Positions 18,477-26,866 of a stretch of DNA of 36,126 nt are shown in pieces. Under the pieces are notes generated by a model. The model saw nothing but the letters and a program-made list of their open reading frames with translations, had not been told where the DNA came from and searched no databases. The position numbers and the translations under genes are program-made. The stretch spans positions 1 to 36,126 of the forward strand of contig JAZUAS010000013.1 of assembly GCA_045638125.1 (NCBI GenBank), written 5' to 3'. The stretch comes from SVTX01 sp045638125 (GTDB taxonomy: Bacteria; Bacillota; Clostridia; Oscillospirales; CAG-272). Each line of letters opens with the position of its first letter. Within the stretch, counting starts at the first letter, position 1.

Positions 18477-19772
18477 TTGAAAAAGAGAGATGACGGAGAA
18501 ATATCCTTTCTTGGCAAAGTGATACTTTTTGTTCGTAATACCTTTGAAAAAATTAAAGATATGCGCCTTCCCGAAAGAGTAGTTTCTTACGAGAAACGTC
18601 TTGCCGGATATGATGGTGATGAAAGCCCCAAGGAAGCTAAAATTTCTTTTATTTTTGGTATGGCAAGGCTTATCAGCATATCTGCGCTTTGTATTCTTCT
18701 TGTTATCGTCTTGATTTTCGGCGGCAGCATAATATCCTACGACAACGTATATTATATGTTTAAGGATATTGGATATATCAGTAGCTTCAGCGAAAGTCGA
18801 CCCTCGGTTCTCAACTACTCACGTCCATTCAGTAATCAAGATTTTGCGGTTTTCAAAAACGGACTTGCAGTTGCCGGAGATAGTGAGATAAAGATGTTTA
18901 CGTCAACGGGTAGAGTTACCATCTCTATTGGATCGGAGTTCACAAATCCCAAGATATGTACGTCAGATGCATCGGCTCTTGTTTACGACCAAGGCAGACG
19001 TACTTTTAAGGTATATAACTCTTTTATAAGCGTTTATTCGGAAACTCTTGACTATTCTATCAGCTCGGCGCACATGGCAAACGACGGCAGCTTTTGCATC
19101 GTAACAAAGTCAGAGAGCTACGGCTCGGTGGTGCGTGTTTACGATAGCGAATGCCGTCTTGAATCGGAATATTTGAGAAATGATCATATCGTTTCGGTAA
19201 ATATGTCTCCAAACGGTCAAGCAGTTGCGGTCTTGTCGCTTGACGCCTCGGGCGGACAGAGTGTAGCTACTCTTACAGTAGTAGAAAGAGGCAAGTCGAA
19301 ACCAAGAGGATCGACAGTTCTTGATGACGTTCTGCCTTATACCGCCACATTCCTCTCAAATGACAGAATTGCGCTGATCTGTGCTGAATCGTCTCACGTT
19401 TTTGATCTGAACTGCAAGGAAAAGAACAAGAGTGAGTATAACAAAAGGATTGCGGACTTATCCTTTACAGATGGTGGTTTTGCTATTCTTTTCCGAGAAA
19501 ACAACATAGATTCAAGCTTCACTCTCTCTGTTTTCGGAGAAAACGGTAACGCAGTAAGCTCTTATAAGATAGACGGACACGTATCCGATGCAGTAATTCA
19601 AGGAAATTACGCTTATCTGCTTATGGACGGAGAGGTAAGAAGAATAGATACCTTGTTCGGTGGCGTTTCTAAAACTGAATTCAGTGGAGAAAAAGCAAGG
19701 CTTATGGTTTTCCCGGGCGGAGATATTATGGCTTGCACCGACACTGCTGCATATTACATATCCTTTAATTAA
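18477..19772 (+). CDS. DUF5711 family membrane-anchored protein
   Basis: A 431-residue protein: a charged cytoplasmic N terminus of about 60 residues, one membrane helix (about 62-87, ISISALCILLVIVLIF), then an extracytoplasmic region of short beta repeats reminiscent of a beta-propeller (repeated patterns such as FAVFKNGLAVAG, GSFCIVTKS, GNYAYLLMDGE). This matches DUF5711, which has no assigned biochemistry. The start is a TTG supported by AAAGGAGGG at 8 bases. It is followed by the CvpA-like, ClpE-like and pseudo-ATPase genes at short spacings, suggesting an envelope-linked operon. No clear promoter is visible in the 42 bases after truA, so read-through from truA is possible. Confidence 0.8.
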   Translation: MKKRDDGEISFLGKVILFVRNTFEKIKDMRLPERVVSYEKRLAGYDGDESPKEAKISFIFGMARLISISALCILLVIVLIFGGSIISYDNVYYMFKDIGYISSFSESRPSVLNYSRPFSNQDFAVFKNGLAVAGDSEIKMFTSTGRVTISIGSEFTNPKICTSDASALVYDQGRRTFKVYNSFISVYSETLDYSISSAHMANDGSFCIVTKSESYGSVVRVYDSECRLESEYLRNDHIVSVNMSPNGQAVAVLSLDASGGQSVATLTVVERGKSKPRGSTVLDDVLPYTATFLSNDRIALICAESSHVFDLNCKEKNKSEYNKRIADLSFTDGGFAILFRENNIDSSFTLSVFGENGNAVSSYKIDGHVSDAVIQGNYAYLLMDGEVRRIDTLFGGVSKTEFSGEKARLMVFPGGDIMACTDTAAYYISFN

Positions 19773-19802
19773 ATTCACGCCTCATGGCGGACAGGAGATG
19801 GT

Positions 19803-20318
19803 ATGAATATGTTGGTCGACGCTATATTTGTTGTAATATTTCTATATTTTGCAATCAAATTCTATAAGATCGGAATTTTCGGTACTGTTTTGGGGATCGG
19901 CAGATTGCTGTTATCTTTCGTAGCATCGTTTTTACTGGGCGAGTATATTTCTCGCTATGTAGTGTTGAAAATTATGAACGAATGGGCAGGAGAGCCCATA
20001 GCGTCAATACTTTCGATCGTTATTTCGTATGCTTTGGTTTTTATGGCGGCGTTTGCAATATCATCGATTGTGATAGTATCGGTCAAAAGACTGGAAACGC
20101 CTCTTGTTTGTCGAATCGACAGGTCGTTGGGGCTTATATTCGGCCTTGCGTTGGGACTTTGCGTAACGTCCCTCATTTCAACGGCACTTTATTCTGCACT
20201 TGAGGTAATATCTTCTGTTAGCAGAAGCTCCGGGGCATTGAACGTTTACAATGACTCCTCGGTTTTTAAATTTGTATTTAATTTGGATTTTTTGAATTTC
20301 GTCAGAGATTTGATTTAA
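19803..20318 (+). CDS. CvpA-family membrane protein
   Basis: A 171-residue protein with four predicted membrane helices and the CvpA hallmark RIDRSLGLIFGLALG between helices three and four. CvpA proteins are needed for colicin V production in E. coli and affect envelope stability, but their mechanism is unclear. AGGAG lies 5 bases before the ATG; a second ATG two codons later is an alternative start. It sits 30 bases after the DUF5711 gene and 19 before the ClpE-like gene. Confidence 0.85.
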   Translation: MNMLVDAIFVVIFLYFAIKFYKIGIFGTVLGIGRLLLSFVASFLLGEYISRYVVLKIMNEWAGEPIASILSIVISYALVFMAAFAISSIVIVSVKRLETPLVCRIDRSLGLIFGLALGLCVTSLISTALYSALEVISSVSRSSGALNVYNDSSVFKFVFNLDFLNFVRDLI

Positions 20319-20337
20319 TATCAGAAGGTGATAAATA

Positions 20338-22659
20338 ATGGTAATGTGTTCTAATTGCCACAAGAGAGTGGCGGTGATCTTCGTAACGAAGGTCGAAAAC
20401 GGTGAAAAAACCTCTCAAGGGCTTTGCATTAAGTGTGCAAAGGACCTTGGGCTTCCCATCGAGAGCATGATGGGCGATATATACAATAAAATGGGAATTT
20501 CTCCCGACCAGCTTGAAAACATGGAGAACGATCTTGCCCAGATGCTCCCACAAGGAGACGAGGACGGCGGTGCGCCTGCGATCGATCTTCCCAAGCTTTT
20601 CGGTGACGGTGAATTTCCTAATCTTGGTGAGCTTTTCCAGAAGAAGGACGAGGGAGGAAATATCGTTCCGATTAATCCCAAGGAGAGCAAAAAAGATGCT
20701 CCCAAGGGAAACAAACAGCAGGGAAAACAATATAAATTTCTCACCACATACTGTAAAAACCTGACTCAGAGCGCACGCGACGGCAAGCTTGACCGAATTG
20801 TAGGACGTGATCGCGAAACTGATAGAGTTATTCAGACTCTTTGTCGCCGTCAGAAGAACAATCCCTGCCTTATCGGTGAACCCGGTGTCGGTAAGACTGC
20901 TATCGCAGAAGGACTTGCTATCCGAATTGCTGACGGCAACGTGCCGTACAAGCTTCGCGATAAAGAGATATTTTTGGTCGACCTTACCGCCCTTGTTGCA
21001 GGTACGCAGTTCAGAGGTCAGTTTGAGTCGAGAATACTCGGACTTCTTTCCGAGGTCAAGGAACACGGCAGAGCGATCCTCGTTATTGACGAGGTTCATA
21101 ATATCGTCGGTACGGGTGACGCAGAGGGAAGCGTTAACGCCGCCAATATTCTCAAGCCCGCACTTTCCAGAGGTGAGGTCAGAATTATTGGCGCTACTAC
21201 CCTCAACGAGTACAGAAAATATATTGAAAAGGATTCGGCGCTTGAAAGAAGATTCCAGCCCGTAACCGTAAACGAGCCTTCTATTTCCGAGGCAGTAGAG
21301 ATGCTTCGAGGTATAAGTCATTATTACGAGGAGTTCCACAAGATAAGAATTCCCGAGGGCATTCTTGTCCGCGCGGTAACTCTTTCCGAGAGATATATTA
21401 CCGATAGATATTTGCCCGACAAGGCGATCGACCTACTCGACGAGGCGGCGAGCAAGCTTTCGCTTTCCTCTTCAGAGCTTAACGAATCTCTCGAGATACA
21501 TGACAAGCTTCTGACTCTCAAATCCGAGCGCGAGGCGTGCGAGGCTACCGCCACTACCGACGATAAAGAAACGCAGAAGAAATACGAAAATATCGCTCGT
21601 ATCCGTTCCGAGGAAATGAGACTTTCCGAAAGATTGGACGCAATTACGGGAGAGTGCGAAAAGGTAATTCTTACCGAGGAGCATTTAGCAAACGTTATAG
21701 AGCTTTGGACAGGAATTCCTGCAACCTCTATCACTGAAAATGAGTTTGCGAGAATAGACAGTCTCTCCGAAAGACTCAAAAAGAAGCTTGTTGGCCAAGA
21801 CATAGCCGTTGATGCGGTTTCAAGAGCTATCAAGCGCAACAGAGCCGGAATTTCTTATAAGAGAAAGCCTGTTTCATTCATTTTTGCAGGACCTACCGGT
21901 GTTGGTAAGACCGAGCTTGTAAAAACACTTGCGGCTGACCTTTTTGACTCGCCGGAGACGCTTATAAGACTTGATATGTCCGAATTTATGGAGAAACATT
22001 CGGTTTCCCGTATCATCGGCTCGCCTCCCGGCTACGTGGGTTACGATGACGCGGGTCAGTTGACCGAAAAGATACGTCGTCGCCCCTATTCCGTAGTTCT
22101 TTTCGACGAGATAGAGAAGGCGCATCCCGACGTGCTGAATATTCTGCTCCAGATACTCGATGACGGTCGAATTACCGATGCTCACGGCAAGACCGTAAAC
22201 TTTGAAAACACAGTTATAGTCATGACCACAAATGCAGGCTCGGAGAGCAGAAGCGGCATCGTCGGATTTGCCTCCGATAGCGCAAAGACCGATGCAGACA
22301 AGACCGAAAAGGCACTCTCGACCTTCCTCCGACCCGAATTTATCAACCGTGTTGACGAGATCATCACATTCCGCAGTCTCGACGTAAACGACTTTGAAAA
22401 GATCGCTCACATCATGCTCTCTCAACTTTCCGAGGTGCTGCAGGAAAAGGGAATCAAGCTTGAATATGATGACGAGGTAGCCAAAACGGTAGCTGTTGGA
22501 TCGTTCTCTGAAAAATACGGCGCACGAAATATGAGAAGATATATTCAGAAAAATATCGAGGATAAGCTTGCTGAAAAGATCATTTCCGATTATACCGGAG
22601 CTATCAAAGGAGCAAAGCTTGCGGTAATCGATGGAGAAATTAACGTTTCTTGTTTGTAA
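20338..22659 (+). CDS. ClpE-like AAA+ unfoldase with N-terminal zinc finger
   Basis: A 773-residue Hsp100/Clp unfoldase with two AAA+ modules. In place of a Clp N domain it begins with a four-cysteine zinc ribbon (Cys4, Cys7, Cys30, Cys33: CSNC and CIKC), as in ClpE and McsA, then a low-complexity linker to about residue 130. The first module has Walker A GEPGVGKT (180-187) and Walker B AILVIDEVHN. A short M-domain-like coiled coil lies near 400-450. The second module has Walker A GPTGVGKT (518-525) and Walker B VVLFDEIEKA. A GIVGF segment near residue 640 is a candidate ClpP-docking loop. It should unfold proteins for ClpP or remodel them. Unlike B. subtilis clpE it has no CtsR operator in front and is embedded in a membrane-protein operon. 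Confidence 0.88.
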   Translation: MVMCSNCHKRVAVIFVTKVENGEKTSQGLCIKCAKDLGLPIESMMGDIYNKMGISPDQLENMENDLAQMLPQGDEDGGAPAIDLPKLFGDGEFPNLGELFQKKDEGGNIVPINPKESKKDAPKGNKQQGKQYKFLTTYCKNLTQSARDGKLDRIVGRDRETDRVIQTLCRRQKNNPCLIGEPGVGKTAIAEGLAIRIADGNVPYKLRDKEIFLVDLTALVAGTQFRGQFESRILGLLSEVKEHGRAILVIDEVHNIVGTGDAEGSVNAANILKPALSRGEVRIIGATTLNEYRKYIEKDSALERRFQPVTVNEPSISEAVEMLRGISHYYEEFHKIRIPEGILVRAVTLSERYITDRYLPDKAIDLLDEAASKLSLSSSELNESLEIHDKLLTLKSEREACEATATTDDKETQKKYENIARIRSEEMRLSERLDAITGECEKVILTEEHLANVIELWTGIPATSITENEFARIDSLSERLKKKLVGQDIAVDAVSRAIKRNRAGISYKRKPVSFIFAGPTGVGKTELVKTLAADLFDSPETLIRLDMSEFMEKHSVSRIIGSPPGYVGYDDAGQLTEKIRRRPYSVVLFDEIEKAHPDVLNILLQILDDGRITDAHGKTVNFENTVIVMTTNAGSESRSGIVGFASDSAKTDADKTEKALSTFLRPEFINRVDEIITFRSLDVNDFEKIAHIMLSQLSEVLQEKGIKLEYDDEVAKTVAVGSFSEKYGARNMRRYIQKNIEDKLAEKIISDYTGAIKGAKLAVIDGEINVSCL

Positions 22660-22686
22660 AATCTATTTTGAGGGAGATTACCTGAT

Positions 22687-25443
22687 ATGGAAAACTGGCA
22701 TATTCCCGAACTTAATATATTGGAAAAAAAGTTGAATACCGACCTTTTGGACGGACTTTCCGCGAGAGAGGCAAGAGACAGACTTGAAAAGCAGACCAAA
22801 CGTCAAGGCGGCAGGGTTAAATCCTTGTTTGTTCCTCGCGCCAGATCGATCTGGTCATCGCTTTTGTCGTTTGTTGCTTCGCCGTTCACAATACTTCTGT
22901 TGCTGATGTCTATCCTCACCGCTATCTTTGGAAGAGGACTGCTGGGGGCATCGGTGTTTACCGTTGCTTTGGCGGCGGCGATATTTGGCGGAATAGTTTC
23001 CTTGAGAGCGCAACGCAGACTTGAGAGGATGCGCGAATATGCGTCTCCAATGGTGCGCGTGAAGCGCGGTGGAAACCTGTTTCATACCGACGGAAGAAAT
23101 CTTGTAGTCGGTGACGTTATCGTGCTTGGCACAGGTGACCTTTTGCCCTGCGACGCAAGATTAATTAAGTGTGATACGCTTTTCGTTGACGAGCTTGTTG
23201 AAAACAAGGACGGAGACGGCATACTGCGCCGTAGAGTTATGAAGCATTCCGATGCTAAATACACTCCCGAAAGCGGAACGGCAGCGCCCAATGCCGAAAA
23301 TATGCTTTACGCAGGCAGCGCAGTGATAAAAGGAACTGCCTACGCTTTGGTAGTTGCTATCGGAAGCGATGTCTATCTGTCTGATTTTGTTCCTGATGGA
23401 GCATTGGGGGGCAAGGAGGCAGAACCGCAAGCGGTAAAGAGCTTGAAGCCTATCGTGAGCAAAATATCCTTTGTTTGCGCGGCGGCACTTCTGCTCCTGT
23501 CTCTGCTTGGTTTCTTGACACTCAACGGCAAGGAAGAATTTATCTGTTATTTCACAATGCTTCTGTCCGCAATTTTTCTTATTACGGGAGAGATGCTCAC
23601 ATTCATTGGAAAAGAGATATTTTCTTCTTACATAACAAGGCTTTCGATCACTAAAAGTGAGAAGCGTAAAAAGGACAATTCTGCCGCGATCAGAAACGTT
23701 AAATCTATTGATAAGCTGACAGAGATCACAGATCTTGTCCTCTTCGGAACGTCGGGACTTTATAAAGGAGTCTTTGAGGTAGGCTCATCGTACCTCTCCG
23801 GAAATGCAGTAAATGAGCTTGCAACCGACGAACAGGATGCTGAAATTTTACTGTCCTATATAAACACCTATGTCAAAGCACAGCGCGACGGCGGTGGAGA
23901 TAGTGACTTTAATCTCGATGGAATAACCGAAGCATTGTACGCTCATCTGCATTCTTGCGGATTTGACTTCAGCGGTGCGGCGTTGGCAACAAAATCTTTG
24001 TATTTTGCTAACGATATAAAGACCGGATATGGTTTTGCCTGCGCTGAGACCGAAAGCTCAATATACCGTGTATTACTAACTCTTGACGAAAAAGCACTCA
24101 AGCTTTGTGGTGGCATTAGAATTGACGGGAAAGTCAGAGATATAAATTCCAACGACGTCGAAAATATTAAGGCGTTTGCAAAAGCTGCCGATCAGAATAA
24201 TTCAAGATGCATACTTTGCATTTCCGAGTCGGATGGAATGACTGTTTTCGAGGGCGCGGTTAACATCTACCAGACTGCAGACAAAGAGATAGAAAATGTT
24301 GTCAAGGACATGAACCGCTTTGGCATCACGACTACCGTATTGCTTCCATATGAGGACACCCGGACCGTGCGCTTGGTGACGTCTCAAAATTTCAAGAGAA
24401 TATTTACAAAGAACATTGCATTTGCATCGGATTTCCATAAAATCGGGAAGAAGATATCTGACGAAATCGGCTCGTACAGTGCCTACGTCGGATTTAGCGC
24501 CGACGAACACGCGCAACTTATTTCTGCCATGAGAGACAAGGGTGCGAGAGTATTGTCCTTTGGTGTTTCAAATGAATTTAATGAGATAATGGCAAAGAGC
24601 GATATAGTTGCTACCTGTGACGTTATCAGATATTCCGCGGAAAAACACAGAGAGTCGGTTTATGAGAGAATACCCGCAGAGGGAAGAGACACAAACGTAA
24701 GAGCTTCCCAGCAGACCCGTCTCTTATCTAAAGTGATAGTAAAAAGGTCTTACGAAAACGGCGGCGGTGTCTACTCGTTGTTTAAGGCGATAAGAATGGC
24801 ACGAGGCGCTTACGTATCGGTGGCGCAATCAATACTTTTATTCACACTGCTTTTTGCAAATCTGCTTACATTCTGCGCTATGAGCGTGATCACCGGAAAT
24901 ATCCTGCTTGATCCGTTCCAAACTGTTTCGCTTGCAGCTGTATTTGCATTCTTGGCTGCAACGGTATTCTCCGATTCCGAGCAAAAGCTCGACGTCATTT
25001 CGGTAAACAGAGAGTATACAAAGTATCCGTATATGCTTTTGAAGTCTCGACTTCACGTCATTATTTCAAGAATGTCTGTGGCGTTTGTCACCGCCTTGAT
25101 CGTAAAAATACTCGACTTGTTCGGTGTTTTCGGTGAATCGCCCGCGTATACGCTTCCTATATATATTTGTTTGCTCTTGACTATGTGCTTTGAGGTGTTG
25201 ATCATAAATTCCAAGCACACCAAAAAGGGTGAGGGAAGAAGCTACACTTGGCTTAAGGTGATCATCTCTTACGCAATTCTGCTTGGATTTAGTGCTATAT
25301 CCACGCAAGATCCGTTTATAGGCGAGTTCTTTAAGAACGGTTTTGGCTCCTTCGAATATCTCATAATCCCCGGATATTTGGTACTTTACGGTATTGCGAT
25401 TTTGGTGTGTCACATTATCAATAAAAACAGAAATAATATCTGA
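22687..25443 (+). CDS. Catalytically dead P-type ATPase homologue (pseudo-pump)
   Basis: A 918-residue protein with the full P2-type pump layout: a cation-ATPase N segment (GLSAREARDRLEK), helices 1-2 (about 58-105), an actuator domain, helices 3-4 (about 258-305), P and N domains, and six C-terminal helices (about 705-910). Each catalytic signature is replaced. The TGES loop is ENKDGD (172-177) after VDEL. The PEGLP-like helix-4 motif is ITGEM. The phosphorylation loop DKTGTLT reads GTSGLYK (354-360), so Asp is Gly. The TGD loop is LPY. The GDGVND hinge is GVSNEF (about 626-631), and the K of the preceding helix is lost. The frame is intact throughout, so it is a preserved pseudoenzyme and not a decayed gene. 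It follows the ClpE-like gene by 27 bases; AGGGAG precedes the ATG. A scaffold or sensor role is inference. Confidence 0.82.
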   Translation: MENWHIPELNILEKKLNTDLLDGLSAREARDRLEKQTKRQGGRVKSLFVPRARSIWSSLLSFVASPFTILLLLMSILTAIFGRGLLGASVFTVALAAAIFGGIVSLRAQRRLERMREYASPMVRVKRGGNLFHTDGRNLVVGDVIVLGTGDLLPCDARLIKCDTLFVDELVENKDGDGILRRRVMKHSDAKYTPESGTAAPNAENMLYAGSAVIKGTAYALVVAIGSDVYLSDFVPDGALGGKEAEPQAVKSLKPIVSKISFVCAAALLLLSLLGFLTLNGKEEFICYFTMLLSAIFLITGEMLTFIGKEIFSSYITRLSITKSEKRKKDNSAAIRNVKSIDKLTEITDLVLFGTSGLYKGVFEVGSSYLSGNAVNELATDEQDAEILLSYINTYVKAQRDGGGDSDFNLDGITEALYAHLHSCGFDFSGAALATKSLYFANDIKTGYGFACAETESSIYRVLLTLDEKALKLCGGIRIDGKVRDINSNDVENIKAFAKAADQNNSRCILCISESDGMTVFEGAVNIYQTADKEIENVVKDMNRFGITTTVLLPYEDTRTVRLVTSQNFKRIFTKNIAFASDFHKIGKKISDEIGSYSAYVGFSADEHAQLISAMRDKGARVLSFGVSNEFNEIMAKSDIVATCDVIRYSAEKHRESVYERIPAEGRDTNVRASQQTRLLSKVIVKRSYENGGGVYSLFKAIRMARGAYVSVAQSILLFTLLFANLLTFCAMSVITGNILLDPFQTVSLAAVFAFLAATVFSDSEQKLDVISVNREYTKYPYMLLKSRLHVIISRMSVAFVTALIVKILDLFGVFGESPAYTLPIYICLLLTMCFEVLIINSKHTKKGEGRSYTWLKVIISYAILLGFSAISTQDPFIGEFFKNGFGSFEYLIIPGYLVLYGIAILVCHIINKNRNNI

Positions 25444-25466
25444 TAAGTTGCATATACATTGATTGA

Positions 25467-25499
25467 AAGGCTGTCGTGTTTTCGGCAGCCTTGATTTTT
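25467..25499 (+). terminator. Terminator after the pseudo-ATPase, just before the ylmC-like gene
   Basis: AAGGCTGTCG (25467-25476) pairs with CGGCAGCCTT (25483-25492) over 10 bp with one wobble, followed by TTGATTTTT. It ends only about 2 bases before the GGAGG of the next gene, so it may act as an attenuator as well as an operon end. Confidence 0.8.
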
Positions 25500-25518
25500 A
25501 AGGAGGTGTATGCAATAT

Positions 25519-25818
25519 ATGAAGAGAGTAAGCACCGCGGAAATGCGCGAGCTTGAAGTGATCAATCTGTGCGGTGGGGAAAGACTGGGATATCCCTGTG
25601 ATTTCGAAATAGACCTTGAGGACGGAAGGATATTGGCTCTGATCGTGCGAGATAGAGCAGGATTCAACTTTTTCTCGAAAAAAGAGGAGTTCATAATACC
25701 TTGGTGTAATATTGAATGCATAGGCGAGGATGCAATTCTGGTAAAACTCACACCGTCAGATCTAAATTCGTGTTGTTGTTCGACCAAAATGGGCCGAAAA
25801 GGCAAAAAAGTCCGATAA
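25519..25818 (+). CDS. YlmC/YmxH family PRC-barrel protein
   Basis: A 99-residue protein of the YlmC/YmxH family, linked to sporulation in Bacillus and Clostridia. The body is one PRC-barrel: MRELEVINLCGGERLGYP, DFEIDLEDGRILALIV, IIPWCNIECIGEDAILVKL. A basic tail with CCC and a final GRKGKKVR follows. Two in-frame starts exist, 25510 and 25519; GGAGG is 3 bases from the first and 12 from the second, neither ideal. I chose the second since MKRVSTAEMRELEV is the more usual opening. The exact molecular role is unknown. Confidence 0.8.
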   Translation: MKRVSTAEMRELEVINLCGGERLGYPCDFEIDLEDGRILALIVRDRAGFNFFSKKEEFIIPWCNIECIGEDAILVKLTPSDLNSCCCSTKMGRKGKKVR

Positions 25819-25853
25819 AATTGTAAATAATATGTAAACATTGATTTTTGCAC

Positions 25854-25882
25854 TTGAAAAAAATGACTTATTATGTTATAAT
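25854..25882 (+). promoter_or_regulatory. Sigma-A promoter of rpsB-tsf
   Basis: TTGAAA (25854-25859), a 17-base spacer, and TATAAT (25877-25882). Transcription would start near 25889, giving a leader of about 145 bases before rpsB. Confidence 0.85.
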
Positions 25883-25888
25883 TTATAA

Positions 25889-26033
25889 CGCTGTGCAAAA
25901 AGCACGGTAAATATTATATCACACACACAGTACCACGTCTGCGATGTCGGTGTCTCCTTCAAAATCCTTGAAAAGCAAGGGGATTGCATCGCCAAAGCTA
26001 CTGTGGTGGAAAAAACCGAAGGAGGACATTATT
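25889..26033 (+). promoter_or_regulatory. Structured rpsB leader with anti-Shine-Dalgarno
   Basis: Nested stems are visible: CACAGTA (25926-25932) with TACTGTG (25999-26005), GCGATG (25941-25946) with CATCGC (25987-25992), and AATCCTTG (25963-25970) with CAAG-GG-GATT (25976-25985). A single-stranded CTCCTTC (25954-25960) is a perfect complement of the rpsB ribosome binding site GAAGGAG (26018-26024). ACCAC/GTGGT (25932-25936 with 26003-26007) is an alternative to the outer stem. No terminator precedes rpsB, so control of translation, perhaps by S2 itself, is the likely mode. S2 autoregulation through its leader is known in E. coli. Confidence 0.7.
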
Positions 26034-26771
26034 ATGTCTATTATTTCTATCAAGCAGTTGCTTGAAGCAGGTGTTCATTTCGGACACCACACCAGAAGAT
26101 GGAATCCTAAGATGCAGGAGTACATTTTCACTGAGAGAAACGGCATCTACATCATCGACCTTCAGAAGACCGCAAAGAAGTTTGAGGAAGCTTACATGTT
26201 CGTTCGCGAGCTTTCCGCAAACGGTGGTAACGTTCTTTTCGTAGGTACTAAGAAGCAGGCTGCAGTAGCTATCAAGGAAGAGGCTGCACGTTGCGGACAG
26301 TACTATGTAAACGTTCGTTGGCCCGGCGGTATGATGACCAACTTCAAGACCATCAAGAGATCTATCGCACGTCTCAACAGCCTTAACAAGATGGCTGAGG
26401 ACGGTACGTTCGATATGCTCCCCAAGAAGGAAGTTGCTAAGCTCCAGAAGGAGATCTTCGACCTCGAGAAGAACCTCGGCGGTATCAAGACCATGGAACA
26501 GCTTCCCGACGCAATCTTCATCGTTGACCCCCGCAAGGAAAAGAACGCAGTTCTCGAGGCTAAGAAGCTCGGTATCCCCGTAATTGCTATCGTTGATACA
26601 AACTGTGATCCTGACGATGCTGACTACGTTATCCCCGGTAACGACGACGCTATCCGCGCAATCAAGCTCATCTCCTCCGTAATCGCAGACGCGATCATCG
26701 AGGGCAAGCAGGGCGAGACCACCGCAGAGGCAGTTGAAGAGAAGACTGAGGCTGAGAACGAAGAGGCTTAA
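26034..26771 (+). CDS. rpsB: 30S ribosomal protein S2
   Basis: A 245-residue S2 protein: SIKQLLEAGVHFGHHTRRWNPKM at its opening, FVGTKKQAAVAIKEEA, VRWPGGMMTNF, and the P-V-I-A-I-V-D-T-N-C-D-P segment are unmistakable. The acidic C-terminal tail (TTAEAVEEKTEAENEEA) is usual for Clostridia. The start at 26034 is set by GAAGGAGG 8 bases upstream; an open frame running upstream to 25944 is leader RNA. Codon use is strongly biased toward AAG, GAC and similar codons, as expected for a highly expressed gene. Confidence 0.98.
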   Translation: MSIISIKQLLEAGVHFGHHTRRWNPKMQEYIFTERNGIYIIDLQKTAKKFEEAYMFVRELSANGGNVLFVGTKKQAAVAIKEEAARCGQYYVNVRWPGGMMTNFKTIKRSIARLNSLNKMAEDGTFDMLPKKEVAKLQKEIFDLEKNLGGIKTMEQLPDAIFIVDPRKEKNAVLEAKKLGIPVIAIVDTNCDPDDADYVIPGNDDAIRAIKLISSVIADAIIEGKQGETTAEAVEEKTEAENEEA

Positions 26772-26787
26772 TTTAAGCTGAAAAACA

Positions 26788-26824
26788 GCGGTTGTTAAGC
26801 TAAACTTATCAACCGCTTTATTTT
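26788..26824 (+). terminator. Intercistronic terminator between rpsB and tsf
   Basis: GCGGTTG (26788-26794) pairs with CAACCGC (26810-26816), with an inner TAAG/CTTA stem, followed by TTTATTTT. Because no good promoter lies before tsf, it probably lowers tsf expression relative to rpsB by partial termination. Confidence 0.7.
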
Positions 26825-26866
26825 GAGAAAAATAATTCGTAAAATATAAGAAAGGAATTTTCCAAA

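Noticed and set aside
20302..21339. A 345-codon minus-strand open frame across the ClpE-like gene
   Set aside because: It is antisense to a well-supported AAA+ gene and lacks any recognisable domain or ribosome binding site. The same applies to the 310-codon frame at 4034-4966 and the 338-codon frame at 14968-15984.
22687..25443. Pseudogene call for the P-type ATPase homologue
   Set aside because: No stop or frameshift occurs in 918 codons, domain order and helices are intact, and translation signals are present. Loss of motifs alone fits a pseudoenzyme.
25944..26033. N-terminal extension of rpsB
   Set aside because: The open frame upstream of 26034 is leader RNA; family alignment and GAAGGAGG place the start at 26034.
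26823..26850. A tsf promoter (TTGAGA, 16 bases, TATAAG)
   Set aside because: Transcription would begin within or right at the tsf ribosome binding site, leaving almost no leader.
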